Below, piece by piece: positions 9,227 to 17,952 of a DNA stretch of 64,000 nucleotides. The DNA comes from an uncultured Desulfosoma sp. (lineage in GTDB: Bacteria > Desulfobacterota > Syntrophobacteria > Syntrophobacterales > DSM-9756), in NCBI GenBank assembly GCA_937960435.1, contig CALGPN010000010.1, forward strand, positions 1 through 64,000. Direction: 5' to 3'. The notes below the pieces were generated by a model. That model worked only from the letters and a program-made list of their open reading frames with translations. It did no database searches and was not told the origin of the DNA. The translations under genes and the position numbers were made by a program. Positions within the stretch are counted from its first letter, which is position 1; each line of letters starts with the position of its first letter.

Positions 9227-9256
9227 TTGACAAGTCCGCAAAAGTGTAGGTAAAAG
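9227..9256 (+). promoter_or_regulatory. putative sigma-70 promoter of the qrc operon
   Basis: A perfect -35 box TTGACA (9227-9232), an 18-bp spacer and TAAAAG as -10 (four of six consensus bases) lie about 120 bp before qrcA. No other plausible promoter was seen between cydB and qrcA. Confidence 0.5.
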
Positions 9257-9377
9257 AACTAGGTTTGTGAAAAAATGCTTTTAATTCCGGGCAAAGGCAT
9301 CCCGGGGAGCATAGTTTTCTTGCTGAGAATGCTTGTTTTTTCTTTTCGTTAACCCTTGGAAGGCACGGGGCGGACTC

Positions 9378-9935
9378 ATGGGCGAAGTGAAAAAGAGCGC
9401 GTCACAAAAGGGCGCCGGCATCGTGTTTTTCCTTGCCGGATTCATCGGAGCGCTTCTGGTCGGGTGGGTCGTTTTCCCCAACGTCCTCTATTCCACCAAA
9501 ACCCAGCCGATCACTTTCCTCCACTCTTCCCATCAGGACAGCAACTGCGAAGACTGCCATTATTTCCGCGACGACGGCTCCTATAACGGCCTTCCCAAAG
9601 TGGCAAAGTGCGCCGAATGCCATGCCGAACCCATGGGCGACAGCCCTGAAGAAAAGAAGCTTGTGGAAGAATACATCCAGCAGGAACGGGAAATCCCCTG
9701 GCTGGTTTACGCGTGGCAGCCGGACAACGTCTATTTTTCTCACGCGGCCCACACCCAGCAACAGGGCATTGAATGCGTGCGTTGTCATCGGGACGTGACC
9801 AAAGAGACCAAGAATCCTCCTTTCAAGGAAAACCGCCTGACGGGTTACAGCGACAAGACCATGAAGATGGTCGAGTGTGAAAAATGCCATGCGGAGCACG
9901 GGGCCAGCAACGCCTGTCACCTGTGCCACAAGTAG
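9378..9935 (+). CDS. qrcA: menaquinone reductase, multihaem cytochrome c subunit QrcA
   Basis: Membrane-anchored periplasmic multihaem cytochrome c of 185 residues that accepts electrons from type I cytochrome c3 and passes them into the Qrc complex. An uncleaved anchor (GIVFFLAGFIGALLVGWVVF, about residues 13-32) is followed by five CxxCH haem motifs (CEDCH, CAECH, CVRCH, CEKCH, CHLCH). The published QrcA is described as hexahaem; only five standard motifs are visible here. The ATG at 9378 is chosen over a TTG 45 bp upstream, although its ribosome binding site is weak. It is the first gene of qrcABCD; the next begins 77 bp later. Confidence 0.9.
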   Translation: MGEVKKSASQKGAGIVFFLAGFIGALLVGWVVFPNVLYSTKTQPITFLHSSHQDSNCEDCHYFRDDGSYNGLPKVAKCAECHAEPMGDSPEEKKLVEEYIQQEREIPWLVYAWQPDNVYFSHAAHTQQQGIECVRCHRDVTKETKNPPFKENRLTGYSDKTMKMVECEKCHAEHGASNACHLCHK

Positions 9936-10012
9936 CAAAGGCACCACCGCGGGCTGGTCGGTTCGACGGAGGCCCATGAGGTCCCTAACCGAATGAACGC
10001 GAGGGATTTGGA

Positions 10013-12421
10013 ATGAGTCTTGGGCGAAGAGCATTTCTACAGTTTGTGGGCGGAGCCATCGGCGGAACGTTGCTCACCCCGATCCCCTGGAAGCTGGCGG
10101 ACGATTCCGCCATCTGGACCCAAAACTGGTCGTGGAGGCCGTCGCCGGAGCGTGGGGAGATCACGCGGGTGCGCAGTGTCTGTCAGCTGTGCCCGGGCGG
10201 ATGCGGGATCACGGCGCGGTTGGTGAACGGCCGCCGGGCTGTAGCCGTTACGGGCAATGAGGCCCACGCCCTGAGCGGCGGCGGTGTGTGCCCCATGGGG
10301 GCGTCCAGCTTGCAGTATTTGTATGCTCCGTACCGCATCCAGCAGCCTTTGAAACAAATGGGGTCGCGGGGCGACTCCAAGGGCTTCAAGCCCGTCTCCT
10401 GGGCCGAGGCGCTCAAGGAGGTGACGGCCAAGCTGACCAAGCTGCGTTCGGAGGGCAAATCCCACACCGTGGCATGCCTTACGGGTCAGAAACGCTCCAC
10501 CATGGCTCGGCTGTGGAAACGTTTCCTCACGGCCTACGGATCGCCCAATTTCTACACCATGCCCGATGCCGCCGACAGCATGCGCCTGGCCGTCGCCCTC
10601 ACCACGGGAAGGGATGCCGAAGTGGGGTTTCTCTGGGACAAGGCCACCTATGTGCTGAACTTCGGGGCCCCCCTTCTGGAAGGCTGGGGCAGCCCGGTTT
10701 ATCTCCAGAAGGTTTTCGGTCGGTGGCAAACGGAAAAGCCGGGAGTTCCCCGCACTGTTTTGGTTCATGTGGAATCTCGGGCCTCCTTGACCGCCTCCAA
10801 AGCACATCGCTGGATCGCGTGTAACCCGGGGACGGAAGCCGCTCTGGCTTTGGGCATTGCCCATGTGCTGGTGCGCGACAAGCTGTACGATGCCGCCTTC
10901 GTGGCGGAAAAGGTCTTCGGATTCGAGGACTGGACCGACGCCACGGGGGCGCAACGCAAGGGTTTCAGAAACGTCGTGCTCGCCAAATACGGCGTGGAGG
11001 AAACAGCCAAGATCACGGGCGTCGCCCCGCAGACCATTCAAGATCTCGCCCGAGAACTGGCCAAACAAAAGCACGCGCTCGTGGTCTGGGGTCAGGACAA
11101 AGGGGACAAACCCAACAGTCTCTACCACGACTTGGCTTTTCTGGCCCTGAACGCCCTTTTGGGCACCCTTACCCCGTCGGGGACCGTGGTTCTTGTCCCT
11201 CCGGATCCGTGGGGTGATTTGCCGGAGCCGGTCCTGGATACGGAAGCGTATCGGGGCGCGGGACAAACGGCCCTTGGCCGCCCATCGACAGTGCCTCGGA
11301 CCAAGGCCCCCGTGAATACCGTTTTGCCCTTTTTGGAAGCGCTCGCATCGGGATCCGAATATCCGGTGGAACTGCTCTTCATCCATGAAGCGAATCCCGC
11401 CTACAGCCTTCCCGAAACGGCTTTGGTGACACAGGCTCTGCAAAAAGCCGCAATGGTGGTCTCTTTTTCTTCCTTCATGGACGAGACCACCCAATGGGCG
11501 GACATCATCTTGCCGAACCATACGGCTTTGGAACGGCTGGACGATGTGATCGGCCTTCCCGGAGCCCCCTATGTCTATTACGCGCTGGCCTCACCCATCG
11601 TGAAGCCCCTTTACGACACCAAAGGAACCGGCGACGTCTTGCTCAACCTGGCCGCGGCCGTCGGGGGCGGGGTGGCCGAAAGTCATCCCTGGAAAACCTA
11701 CGAAGAGGTCCTCAAGGCCACGGTGGCTTCCATCGCCAAAGCAGGCACCGGACTCGTCGCGACGGCCGGTTCCTTTGATCCGGCATCGGTCCTGCCCGGC
11801 CGTCCTTTGCAACCCAACTTTAAGGACGCGGCCGATCTTTGGAACAAGCTGAAAGCCGGCGCGTGCTGGGTGGACGCTCCGGCGGCGGTGGAATCCTTTG
11901 CCACGCCGTCCGAACGCTATGAGCTGGCTTGCCAAGGCCTTATGGTGAGCATTTCGCCTACGGCCGCCGACGACTTGTTTATGCCGCGTTTCCATCCGCT
12001 AAAGCCTTCGGGAGAAGAATCCGAATTCCCGCTCCTGCTTGTCGCCTACGCCTCTCTGATGCTTTCGGAAGGCTACGTCCCCAACACGCCTTTTATGAAC
12101 AAGCTCCTTCCCGATGATGTGCTTCGCAAGCAGGACGTTTTTGTGGAAATCCATCCGGAAACAGCCCGCACGTTGGGACTCGCCGACAAGGCCGCCGCGG
12201 TGCTCAAGACCCCTCGAGGTGAAACACCAGTGCGCGTGCGGCTCACGACCGCCGTCAAGCCCGGCGTGGTGGCGGCACCTCAGGGCTTCGGCCACACGGC
12301 CTACGATGAATACGTGCAGCAGAAAGGTTTCAACGCCAACAGCCTGGTTGAGGTGCAGTTGGACCCCATTACGGGGTTGGGGACGCTCTGGGCCACTCGG
12401 GCCCAGCTTCGACGGGCTTAA
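10013..12421 (+). CDS. qrcB: menaquinone reductase, molybdopterin-oxidoreductase-like subunit QrcB
   Basis: Large periplasmic subunit of Qrc, 802 residues, from the molybdopterin oxidoreductase superfamily. A twin-arginine signal (GRRAFLQFVGGAIGGTLL) starts at about residue 4, so it should be exported folded. The N-terminal cysteine cluster VCQLCPGGCGI plus GGGVCPMG could bind one [4Fe-4S] centre. The C-terminal molydopterin-dinucleotide-binding-like domain is present (HPETARTLGLADKAAAVLKT). In the characterised complex this family member is thought to have no molybdenum and no catalytic role of its own. It is followed by qrcC after 73 bp. Confidence 0.9.
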   Translation: MSLGRRAFLQFVGGAIGGTLLTPIPWKLADDSAIWTQNWSWRPSPERGEITRVRSVCQLCPGGCGITARLVNGRRAVAVTGNEAHALSGGGVCPMGASSLQYLYAPYRIQQPLKQMGSRGDSKGFKPVSWAEALKEVTAKLTKLRSEGKSHTVACLTGQKRSTMARLWKRFLTAYGSPNFYTMPDAADSMRLAVALTTGRDAEVGFLWDKATYVLNFGAPLLEGWGSPVYLQKVFGRWQTEKPGVPRTVLVHVESRASLTASKAHRWIACNPGTEAALALGIAHVLVRDKLYDAAFVAEKVFGFEDWTDATGAQRKGFRNVVLAKYGVEETAKITGVAPQTIQDLARELAKQKHALVVWGQDKGDKPNSLYHDLAFLALNALLGTLTPSGTVVLVPPDPWGDLPEPVLDTEAYRGAGQTALGRPSTVPRTKAPVNTVLPFLEALASGSEYPVELLFIHEANPAYSLPETALVTQALQKAAMVVSFSSFMDETTQWADIILPNHTALERLDDVIGLPGAPYVYYALASPIVKPLYDTKGTGDVLLNLAAAVGGGVAESHPWKTYEEVLKATVASIAKAGTGLVATAGSFDPASVLPGRPLQPNFKDAADLWNKLKAGACWVDAPAAVESFATPSERYELACQGLMVSISPTAADDLFMPRFHPLKPSGEESEFPLLLVAYASLMLSEGYVPNTPFMNKLLPDDVLRKQDVFVEIHPETARTLGLADKAAAVLKTPRGETPVRVRLTTAVKPGVVAAPQGFGHTAYDEYVQQKGFNANSLVEVQLDPITGLGTLWATRAQLRRA

Positions 12422-12494
12422 AGCCAGCCCACGCATCGGCCGCGGCGGAGCACGCGGCGGCTCGAGGTTGTCAGCCTAACAAAGGATGTCACCC

Positions 12495-13256
12495 ATGAGT
12501 GGAAGCGCACATTCGGAGCATGCGGAAAGCAAGGTCCGTTACGGCATGGTCATCGACCTGGACAAGTGCACGGGCTGCGGAGCCTGTTCGGTTGCCTGCC
12601 AGCAGGAAAACAACGTTTCCTTCCGGCCCGATGAAAGCGACAAGCTGCGCACCCTGTCCTGGATGACTCTGTATCGGTTGGAAAACGGTGCGGGTTACCC
12701 CGATTACCGGGCGGCCATGTTGCCGCGACCGTGCATGCACTGCGACTCCCCCCACCATTCCCCGTGCACCTTCGTGTGCCCCGTCAACGCCACCATCCGG
12801 GACGAACACACGGGGATCGTGGACCATGTGGCCGTGCGCTGCATCGGTTGCCGTTACTGCATGGTGGCCTGCCCGTACCACGCACGGTCTTTCAACTGGT
12901 GGGATCCCAAGTGGCCCAAATCCATGGAAGCCATGCTGACCCCGGAGGTCAGCCCGCGCATGCGCGGTGTGGTGGAAAAGTGCACCTTCTGCCACCACCG
13001 GCTCAATCTGGCTCGAGACCGGGCTCGGCTCAACGGCGAAGACCCGGACAGCGTCGTCTACACCCCGGCCTGTGCCGAGGTGTGCCCGACCGGGGCCATC
13101 ACTTTCGGAAACCTGAAGGATCCCAACAGCGACGTGGCCAAGCTGGCCAAGGACCCCAGGGCTTTTCGTCTTCTGGAAAAACTCCACACGGAACCCAAGG
13201 TCTACTATCTGAGTTCCGCCCAGTGGATACGGCGTCAATCGGACAACGGTCTGTGA
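12495..13256 (+). CDS. qrcC: menaquinone reductase, iron-sulfur subunit QrcC
   Basis: Periplasm-facing ferredoxin-like subunit of 253 residues, homologous to DmsB/PsrB/HybA-type proteins. Four cysteine clusters are visible in order: CTGCGACSVACQ (about residue 25), CMHCDSPHHSPCTFVCP (about 80), CIGCRYCMVACPY (about 116) and CTFCHHRLN with CAEVCPTGA (about 160-200). Together they supply ligands for four Fe-S clusters that link QrcA to the membrane subunit. There is no own signal peptide, so it is probably co-exported with QrcB. The start at 12495 follows AAAGGA with proper spacing; an ATG nine bases upstream is possible. Confidence 0.93.
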   Translation: MSGSAHSEHAESKVRYGMVIDLDKCTGCGACSVACQQENNVSFRPDESDKLRTLSWMTLYRLENGAGYPDYRAAMLPRPCMHCDSPHHSPCTFVCPVNATIRDEHTGIVDHVAVRCIGCRYCMVACPYHARSFNWWDPKWPKSMEAMLTPEVSPRMRGVVEKCTFCHHRLNLARDRARLNGEDPDSVVYTPACAEVCPTGAITFGNLKDPNSDVAKLAKDPRAFRLLEKLHTEPKVYYLSSAQWIRRQSDNGL

Positions 13257-13293
13257 TCGCAGAGGCACCTTTAGAATCTTTTAGGAGTCAGTC

Positions 13294-14535
13294 ATGGATA
13301 AGGCATTGATCCCGGAAGGTGTGAAACGTTGCCCGCTGCCGGTCTTCGGCCTTTGGTTGCTCTTTTTGCTCGCCGTCATCGCCTGGGGGATTTACGCCGG
13401 ATTGACGGTGCTCATTAAGGGCTTGAACGTCACCGGTTTGAACAATTACTTCGGGTTCGGCCTCTACATCACGGTGGACCTGGGAATCATCGCCTTGGGC
13501 GCCGGGGCGTTCTTTTCCGGTTTCATGTATTACGGGCTTTCCCGGTTCTTTCCCAAGCTCAAAGAGCTGCACAAGATCATCAACCTGGCGGTCATTGTGG
13601 GGTTTTGCTGTTACACGGGGGCGCTCCTTGTGCTTCTTTTGGAAATCGGGCAACCCTTGCGCGGTTGGTTCGGGTATTGGCATGCCAACGTCCATTCCAT
13701 GCTCACCGAAGTCATCTTCTGCATTTCCTGCTACGCCATCGTGTTGGTGATTGAGTTTGTGCCCATCATTTTGGAAAACCGTAAACTGGACGCCGTGAAA
13801 CCTCTGCATGTCTTCGGGCACAACCTCCATGAAATCATGGCCATTTTCGCCATGACCGGCACATTTCTGAGCTTCTTCCATCAAGGTTCTCTGGGTGGCG
13901 TCCCCGGGGTCATGTTCGGCCGACCGTTCGCCTACCGCACGGGGTTTTTTATCTGGCCGTGGACGTTTTTCCTCTTTACCCTTTCGGCCATGGCCTGCGG
14001 GCCCGCCTTTACAGCGCTCATCTGCCGCATCATCGAAAAGGTCAGCAACAAAAAGCTGGTGGACCGCAGCGTCTATGAACTCATCGCCAAGATCACCGGA
14101 AGTTTGCTCCTGATTTATCTCATCTTGAAAACCATGGATACGCTTTACTGGGCTTTGGACACAGCCCCCGGCTTCGGACTCAAACTCAGCGACTTTTATC
14201 GTGAGCCCTACGGCATGTGGCTGCTCTTTGCCGAACTCGGCCTGTGCGGCGTCCTCCCGGTCATCTTGCTTCTGACTCCGCAGACCCGCAATTCCAACGG
14301 GCTTCTCTTTCTTGGCTTTTTTCTCAACTGTGCCGGTATCGTCATCAACCGTTTCGCCATGACCGTGGAAGCCTTGGCCATTCCCGTCATGCCCTTCGAT
14401 CAGTGGGCGGTTTACATCCCCACGTGGGCCGAATGGGCGCCGTGCATCGCCATGCTGGCCTACGGCGCGCTGATCGTGTCTCTGTCGTATCGGTATCTGC
14501 CCATTTTCCCAAGAGAAAAGGAACTAAACCCGTAA
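13294..14535 (+). CDS. qrcD: menaquinone reductase, NrfD/PsrC-like integral membrane subunit QrcD
   Basis: Integral membrane protein of 413 residues with about ten hydrophobic segments, of the NrfD/PsrC family, which binds menaquinone. The order qrcA-B-C-D identifies the complex and separates it from Psr, Nrf and ACIII clusters. The start ATG at 13294 follows TTAGGAGT. It ends about 100 bp before a GC-rich hairpin, although two further membrane-protein genes follow on the same strand. Confidence 0.93.
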   Translation: MDKALIPEGVKRCPLPVFGLWLLFLLAVIAWGIYAGLTVLIKGLNVTGLNNYFGFGLYITVDLGIIALGAGAFFSGFMYYGLSRFFPKLKELHKIINLAVIVGFCCYTGALLVLLLEIGQPLRGWFGYWHANVHSMLTEVIFCISCYAIVLVIEFVPIILENRKLDAVKPLHVFGHNLHEIMAIFAMTGTFLSFFHQGSLGGVPGVMFGRPFAYRTGFFIWPWTFFLFTLSAMACGPAFTALICRIIEKVSNKKLVDRSVYELIAKITGSLLLIYLILKTMDTLYWALDTAPGFGLKLSDFYREPYGMWLLFAELGLCGVLPVILLLTPQTRNSNGLLFLGFFLNCAGIVINRFAMTVEALAIPVMPFDQWAVYIPTWAEWAPCIAMLAYGALIVSLSYRYLPIFPREKELNP

Positions 14536-14637
14536 GCCGGCCCAAGGCGCCCCAGGAGGGGAGGATCGAAGGCAGGCGCCGGACCATGGTGCCAAACCCT
14601 CCTCAAGGCCTTATCGCGCGGCATCCTGTCATCGAGG

Positions 14638-14666
14638 GAGCGGTCGCCCGCTTCGCGGGCCCGCTC
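14638..14666 (+). terminator. GC-rich hairpin after qrcD, possible partial terminator
   Basis: An outer stem GAGCGG / CCGCTC and an inner stem GCCCGC-TTC-GCGGGC form a compact hairpin about 100 bp after qrcD. It is followed by CTCTTCGGTTT rather than a clean T run. A TTGACA hexamer follows at 14696, so the next genes may have their own promoter, though no good -10 box is seen. Confidence 0.4.
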
Positions 14667-14744
14667 CTCTTCGGTTTCGGCGCCTACCTTTGGGTTTGAC
14701 AGGCCTTGTCGCCGATGTTACCCTTCGACGGTTCGGGAGCACCC

Positions 14745-15557
14745 ATGACGGCTGAGGCGACGGTTTCCATGCGTACCGAAAAACCCCGGTTATTGGATTT
14801 TTTTGAAAGCAACCACCATCTCAAGTTGGTTCTTTCCTTGACGGTGATTTTTCTGCTGATCCTCGAGACGTTAATTTACCTCACCGCGGCCAGCCAGGCG
14901 GGCCAGCGCACCCGGTTGATCATCACCAACACGGAAGGACAGAAGATTTACGAGACCACAGGGAGCACCCTGTCGAGCTATGAAAAGATGGTCTTCGAGA
15001 GCACCTTCGGCCCCCTGGATCGCTACCGGATGCATCTGCAAAGCGAAGAACGTCCTTTCCCGTTCCGAGCGTGGCTTTCCGCGGCCGTCGGCGTGCCTGT
15101 GGGGCTCATTCTCATCATCGCGTTTGCCATCAAGGCCTTTTTGAACCTGCTTTACGGGGACCCGGATCATCCTCCCGAACGGACGTCGCAGGCCATGCCC
15201 CACGAAGGGCGGTTTGCCTCCGCGTTTGAAATTTTCAAAGGGATCTCCGTCTTCCACGTGGGCGTTCTCGTCGTTCTCAGTGTCGTCCTTTTCTGGATGG
15301 TGCCCAATTTGTTGGGCGACTTCGGCCGCGTGGCATGGGCGTTCCTCAGGGAATACAAGATCCTCGTCTTTGGAGGCGCGCTCTTCCTGGCCGGTCTTTT
15401 GATCTGGATCATTTATCTGCGCTATCGACTGTCCAAGCAGGTGCTGCAAAACCAAGTGGAGATTGAAAAGCTGCGACTCGAATACCACCGCACGTCCGAA
15501 GACAGGCCGCTGGAGCTCCTGGCGGCGACACAAACCGAGCCCCGCTCCGACGCGTAA
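14745..15557 (+). CDS. membrane protein of unknown function, qrc-associated
   Basis: I do not recognise this protein of 270 residues. It has four hydrophobic segments: about 27-47 (LKLVLSLTVIFLLILETLIYL), 106-133, 165-186 and 200-222. Between the first two lies a polar segment of roughly 60 residues that begins TRLIITNTEGQKIYETTG and is probably outside the membrane. A charged C-terminal tail (KQVLQNQVEIEKLRLEYHR) may form a short coiled coil. The start at 14745 follows GGGAG; in-frame codons upstream are possible. It lies 209 bp after qrcD and 23 bp before another small membrane protein, so the two are probably co-transcribed and may assist or regulate the Qrc complex. Confidence 0.8.
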   Translation: MTAEATVSMRTEKPRLLDFFESNHHLKLVLSLTVIFLLILETLIYLTAASQAGQRTRLIITNTEGQKIYETTGSTLSSYEKMVFESTFGPLDRYRMHLQSEERPFPFRAWLSAAVGVPVGLILIIAFAIKAFLNLLYGDPDHPPERTSQAMPHEGRFASAFEIFKGISVFHVGVLVVLSVVLFWMVPNLLGDFGRVAWAFLREYKILVFGGALFLAGLLIWIIYLRYRLSKQVLQNQVEIEKLRLEYHRTSEDRPLELLAATQTEPRSDA

Positions 15558-15580
15558 GCTTCACGGGAAAGGATCAGCCC

Positions 15581-16027
15581 ATGCTCTTCAGCCGCTTTTT
15601 CAAGAGAAAAAAAGAAGAACCCCAGGAGAAAAAGCCCGACATTAACCAGGGCATTTTCTACCTTTATCTCATCATCGGGCTTCAGGTGCTTTTCGTCTTC
15701 GGTTTGATGGCCGTCATCATCACCTTGGGAAAAGTGTTGGCCACCCCGTTGTGGGTTTTTCTTTTCAGCCTGGCCGTCGGCGTGACGGCCTGCTACTACA
15801 TCTACAAAAAGGCGCAGAAGCAGTTCCGAAAGCTTCGAGAAGCGCTCAAGCATGTGGATCTTTCGGATCGCAACTACGAGATCAGCTTCATGGGCGGTGT
15901 GCTCACCATGAAGGTGGAGCACAATCCCCGAAAGCTCCTCGAAGATCATTCCAGTGCCGTGGTGGACGCCGAAACATTGGAGACGACTGCGGCCATCCCA
16001 CCCAAGATCGCCGGCCTTTCCCGGTAA
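15581..16027 (+). CDS. small membrane protein of unknown function, qrc-associated
   Basis: A protein of 148 residues that I cannot assign. A lysine-rich cytoplasmic start (FFKRKKEEPQEKK) is followed by two hydrophobic helices (about residues 25-48 and 52-72) and a soluble tail of about 70 residues with KAQKQFRKLREALKHVDLSD. GGGAAAGGA precedes the ATG. It sits 23 bp after the four-helix membrane protein and ends before a terminator facing nadB. The gene pair looks like an extension of the qrc operon. Confidence 0.78.
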   Translation: MLFSRFFKRKKEEPQEKKPDINQGIFYLYLIIGLQVLFVFGLMAVIITLGKVLATPLWVFLFSLAVGVTACYYIYKKAQKQFRKLREALKHVDLSDRNYEISFMGGVLTMKVEHNPRKLLEDHSSAVVDAETLETTAAIPPKIAGLSR

Positions 16028-16051
16028 CTCAAAAATTTTGCCTTGATTTTA

Positions 16052-16072
16052 GGGGGGCGACATGTGCCCCCC
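16052..16072. terminator. hairpin between convergent genes
   Basis: A 7-bp stem (GGGGGGC / GCCCCCC) with a 7-nt loop lies between the end of the plus-strand membrane gene and the end of nadB on the minus strand. In the minus direction the stem is followed by TAAAATC, in the plus direction by TAGAGG, so it may stop both transcripts imperfectly. Confidence 0.5.
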
Positions 16073-16127
16073 TAGAGGGTCAACCTACACGCTCGCGTTG
16101 AGCGGGTGGGCCCGCAGGTCCGCCTCT

Positions 16128-17807
16128 CTATTCGTCCTCGATGGGGGTGCGGCTGAGGCCCATGGCGGGCAGGGGTGGCTCCTTCCATTTGGTGAGGACC
16201 GTGTCTTTCTTCCAATGAATATCGTCCTTTTGCGGGTGGTCCACGTTGTAGTGCAGCCCTCGGCTCTCTTTCCTCACCATGGCGCACCGCACGATGAGTT
16301 CCGCCACGAGGGCCAGGTTCTGCAATTCCACCAGGTCGGGATGCAAAGGGATGTTCGGCAGATGCTCTTTGATTTCCATGCGCACCTGAGCGATGTGAAG
16401 GCTCGCCAGGTGGAGCCGCTTGTCGGTGCGGACGATGCCCACGTAGTTCCACATGAGCCGCCGGATCACGTCCCAGTTATGGGAAATGAGGATCATCTCG
16501 CTCTGGGCGCCGTTGCCCGTCCTCGTCTCGATGTTCACCTGCGGCACCTGGGGATAACTTCTTTTCTGCCACCGAGGCAGGTTTTCGTTACAGTGGACGG
16601 CGGCGCGGTGGGAAAAGACCGCCGCTTCCAAAAGCGAATTGCTGGCCAAACGGTTGGCGCCGTGCAAGCCCGTGCAGGCGCATTCGCCGATGGCGTAGAG
16701 GTTCTCGATGGACGTCTGGCCCCACAGGTCCGTGACGATCCCGCCGCACATGTAATGCGCCGCCGGCACCACCGGGATGGGATCCTTGGTGATGTCGATC
16801 CCCAAGCTCAGACACTTCTTATAGATATTGGGGAAACGCTCTTTCAGGAAGTCCGCGTCCCGATGGGTGATGTCCAAATAGACGCAATCGTCTCCGGTCC
16901 TTTTCATTTCCGTGTCGATGGCGCGGGCCACCACGTCACGGAAGGCCAAGTCTTTCAAAGGATGGTATTTCTCCATGAACGCGCGGCCGCGTTTGTCGAT
17001 GAGGCGCCCTCCTTCGCCGCGAACGGCCTCGGAGATGAGAAAGTTTTTGGCGTGGGGATGATAGAGGCACGTGGGGTGGAACTGGACGAATTCCAGGTTG
17101 GCCAGGGCGGCACCCGCTCGGTAGGCCATGGCCAGGCCGTCTCCTGTGGCCACATCGGGATTGCTCGTGTAGAGATAGACCTTGCCGGCCCCGCCCGTGC
17201 ACAACAGTGTGGCGTGTGCGGTAAAGACATGGACTTCGCCGCTCCTTTCGTCCAGCACGAAGGCGCCCCAGCAGCACTGGCGCTGGTGCACGGCCACCGA
17301 TCCCACACGGATCGCCCGGTGATCGATGATGAGGTCCAAGGCCAGGTGGTTTTCGAAAATGGCCACGTTGGGATGGGATTCAACAACGTTCACGAGCACC
17401 CGTTCGATGGCCTGCCCGGTCATGTCCTCGGCATGGACGATGCGGTTTCGGCTGTGCCCCCCTTCTCGTCCCAAGTCGAACAGGCAGTTGGAAGAGCGCC
17501 CTTTGGAAAAGGGCACGCCGATGGAGGCCAGTTCTTGAATGCGCTCCGGCGCCGACCGCACGACCAGTTCCACCACCTCGGGTTTGCTCAAGCCGTCCCC
17601 GGATTTCAGCGTGTCCTCGATGTGCAACTGAAAAGAATCGTCCGGCCCGAGGGCGGAAGCGATCCCTCCCTGGGCGTAGTTGGTGTTCGTCTCCAGTTTG
17701 TCCTTTTTGGTGACAATGGCGACCGTGGCGTTTTGGGCCACCTTCAAGGCAAACGTGAGCCCCGCAATGCCGCTTCCGATGACAAGAAAATCAAAGCGAT
17801 GCTCCAT
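16128..17807 (-). CDS. nadB: L-aspartate oxidase
   Basis: FAD enzyme of 559 residues that oxidises L-aspartate to iminoaspartate, the first step of de novo NAD synthesis. The N-terminal dinucleotide-binding motif VIGSGIAGLTFAL is at about residues 9-21, followed by NTNYAQGGIASALG, typical of NadB. The block HPTCLYHP and the HGANRLASNSLLEA segment are also diagnostic of the fumarate reductase / NadB family. The length fits. The ATG at 17807 follows AAAGGA on the minus strand. No nadA or nadC is nearby. In anaerobes fumarate, not O2, is the likely electron acceptor. Confidence 0.95.
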   Translation of the reverse strand: MEHRFDFLVIGSGIAGLTFALKVAQNATVAIVTKKDKLETNTNYAQGGIASALGPDDSFQLHIEDTLKSGDGLSKPEVVELVVRSAPERIQELASIGVPFSKGRSSNCLFDLGREGGHSRNRIVHAEDMTGQAIERVLVNVVESHPNVAIFENHLALDLIIDHRAIRVGSVAVHQRQCCWGAFVLDERSGEVHVFTAHATLLCTGGAGKVYLYTSNPDVATGDGLAMAYRAGAALANLEFVQFHPTCLYHPHAKNFLISEAVRGEGGRLIDKRGRAFMEKYHPLKDLAFRDVVARAIDTEMKRTGDDCVYLDITHRDADFLKERFPNIYKKCLSLGIDITKDPIPVVPAAHYMCGGIVTDLWGQTSIENLYAIGECACTGLHGANRLASNSLLEAAVFSHRAAVHCNENLPRWQKRSYPQVPQVNIETRTGNGAQSEMILISHNWDVIRRLMWNYVGIVRTDKRLHLASLHIAQVRMEIKEHLPNIPLHPDLVELQNLALVAELIVRCAMVRKESRGLHYNVDHPQKDDIHWKKDTVLTKWKEPPLPAMGLSRTPIEDE

Positions 17808-17952
17808 GAAACATCCTTTCCTGTAAGGGCTTTTGCGCCCGATGTGCCGTCGCCCCCTCGCCCGTTCTTGACAGATGCGACTCTAGTGCATTACAGGATC
17901 GGTGTAAAGTATTGGAAGATCAAAACCTTTTTGACAAACGGTCGACTCGCCC

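Noticed and set aside
10037-11521. Minus-strand open frame opposite qrcB
   Set aside because: Shadow frame of qrcB; low-complexity composition and no ribosome binding site.
14585-14699. Short open frame after qrcD
   Set aside because: It spans the GC-rich hairpin and has no ribosome binding site of quality.
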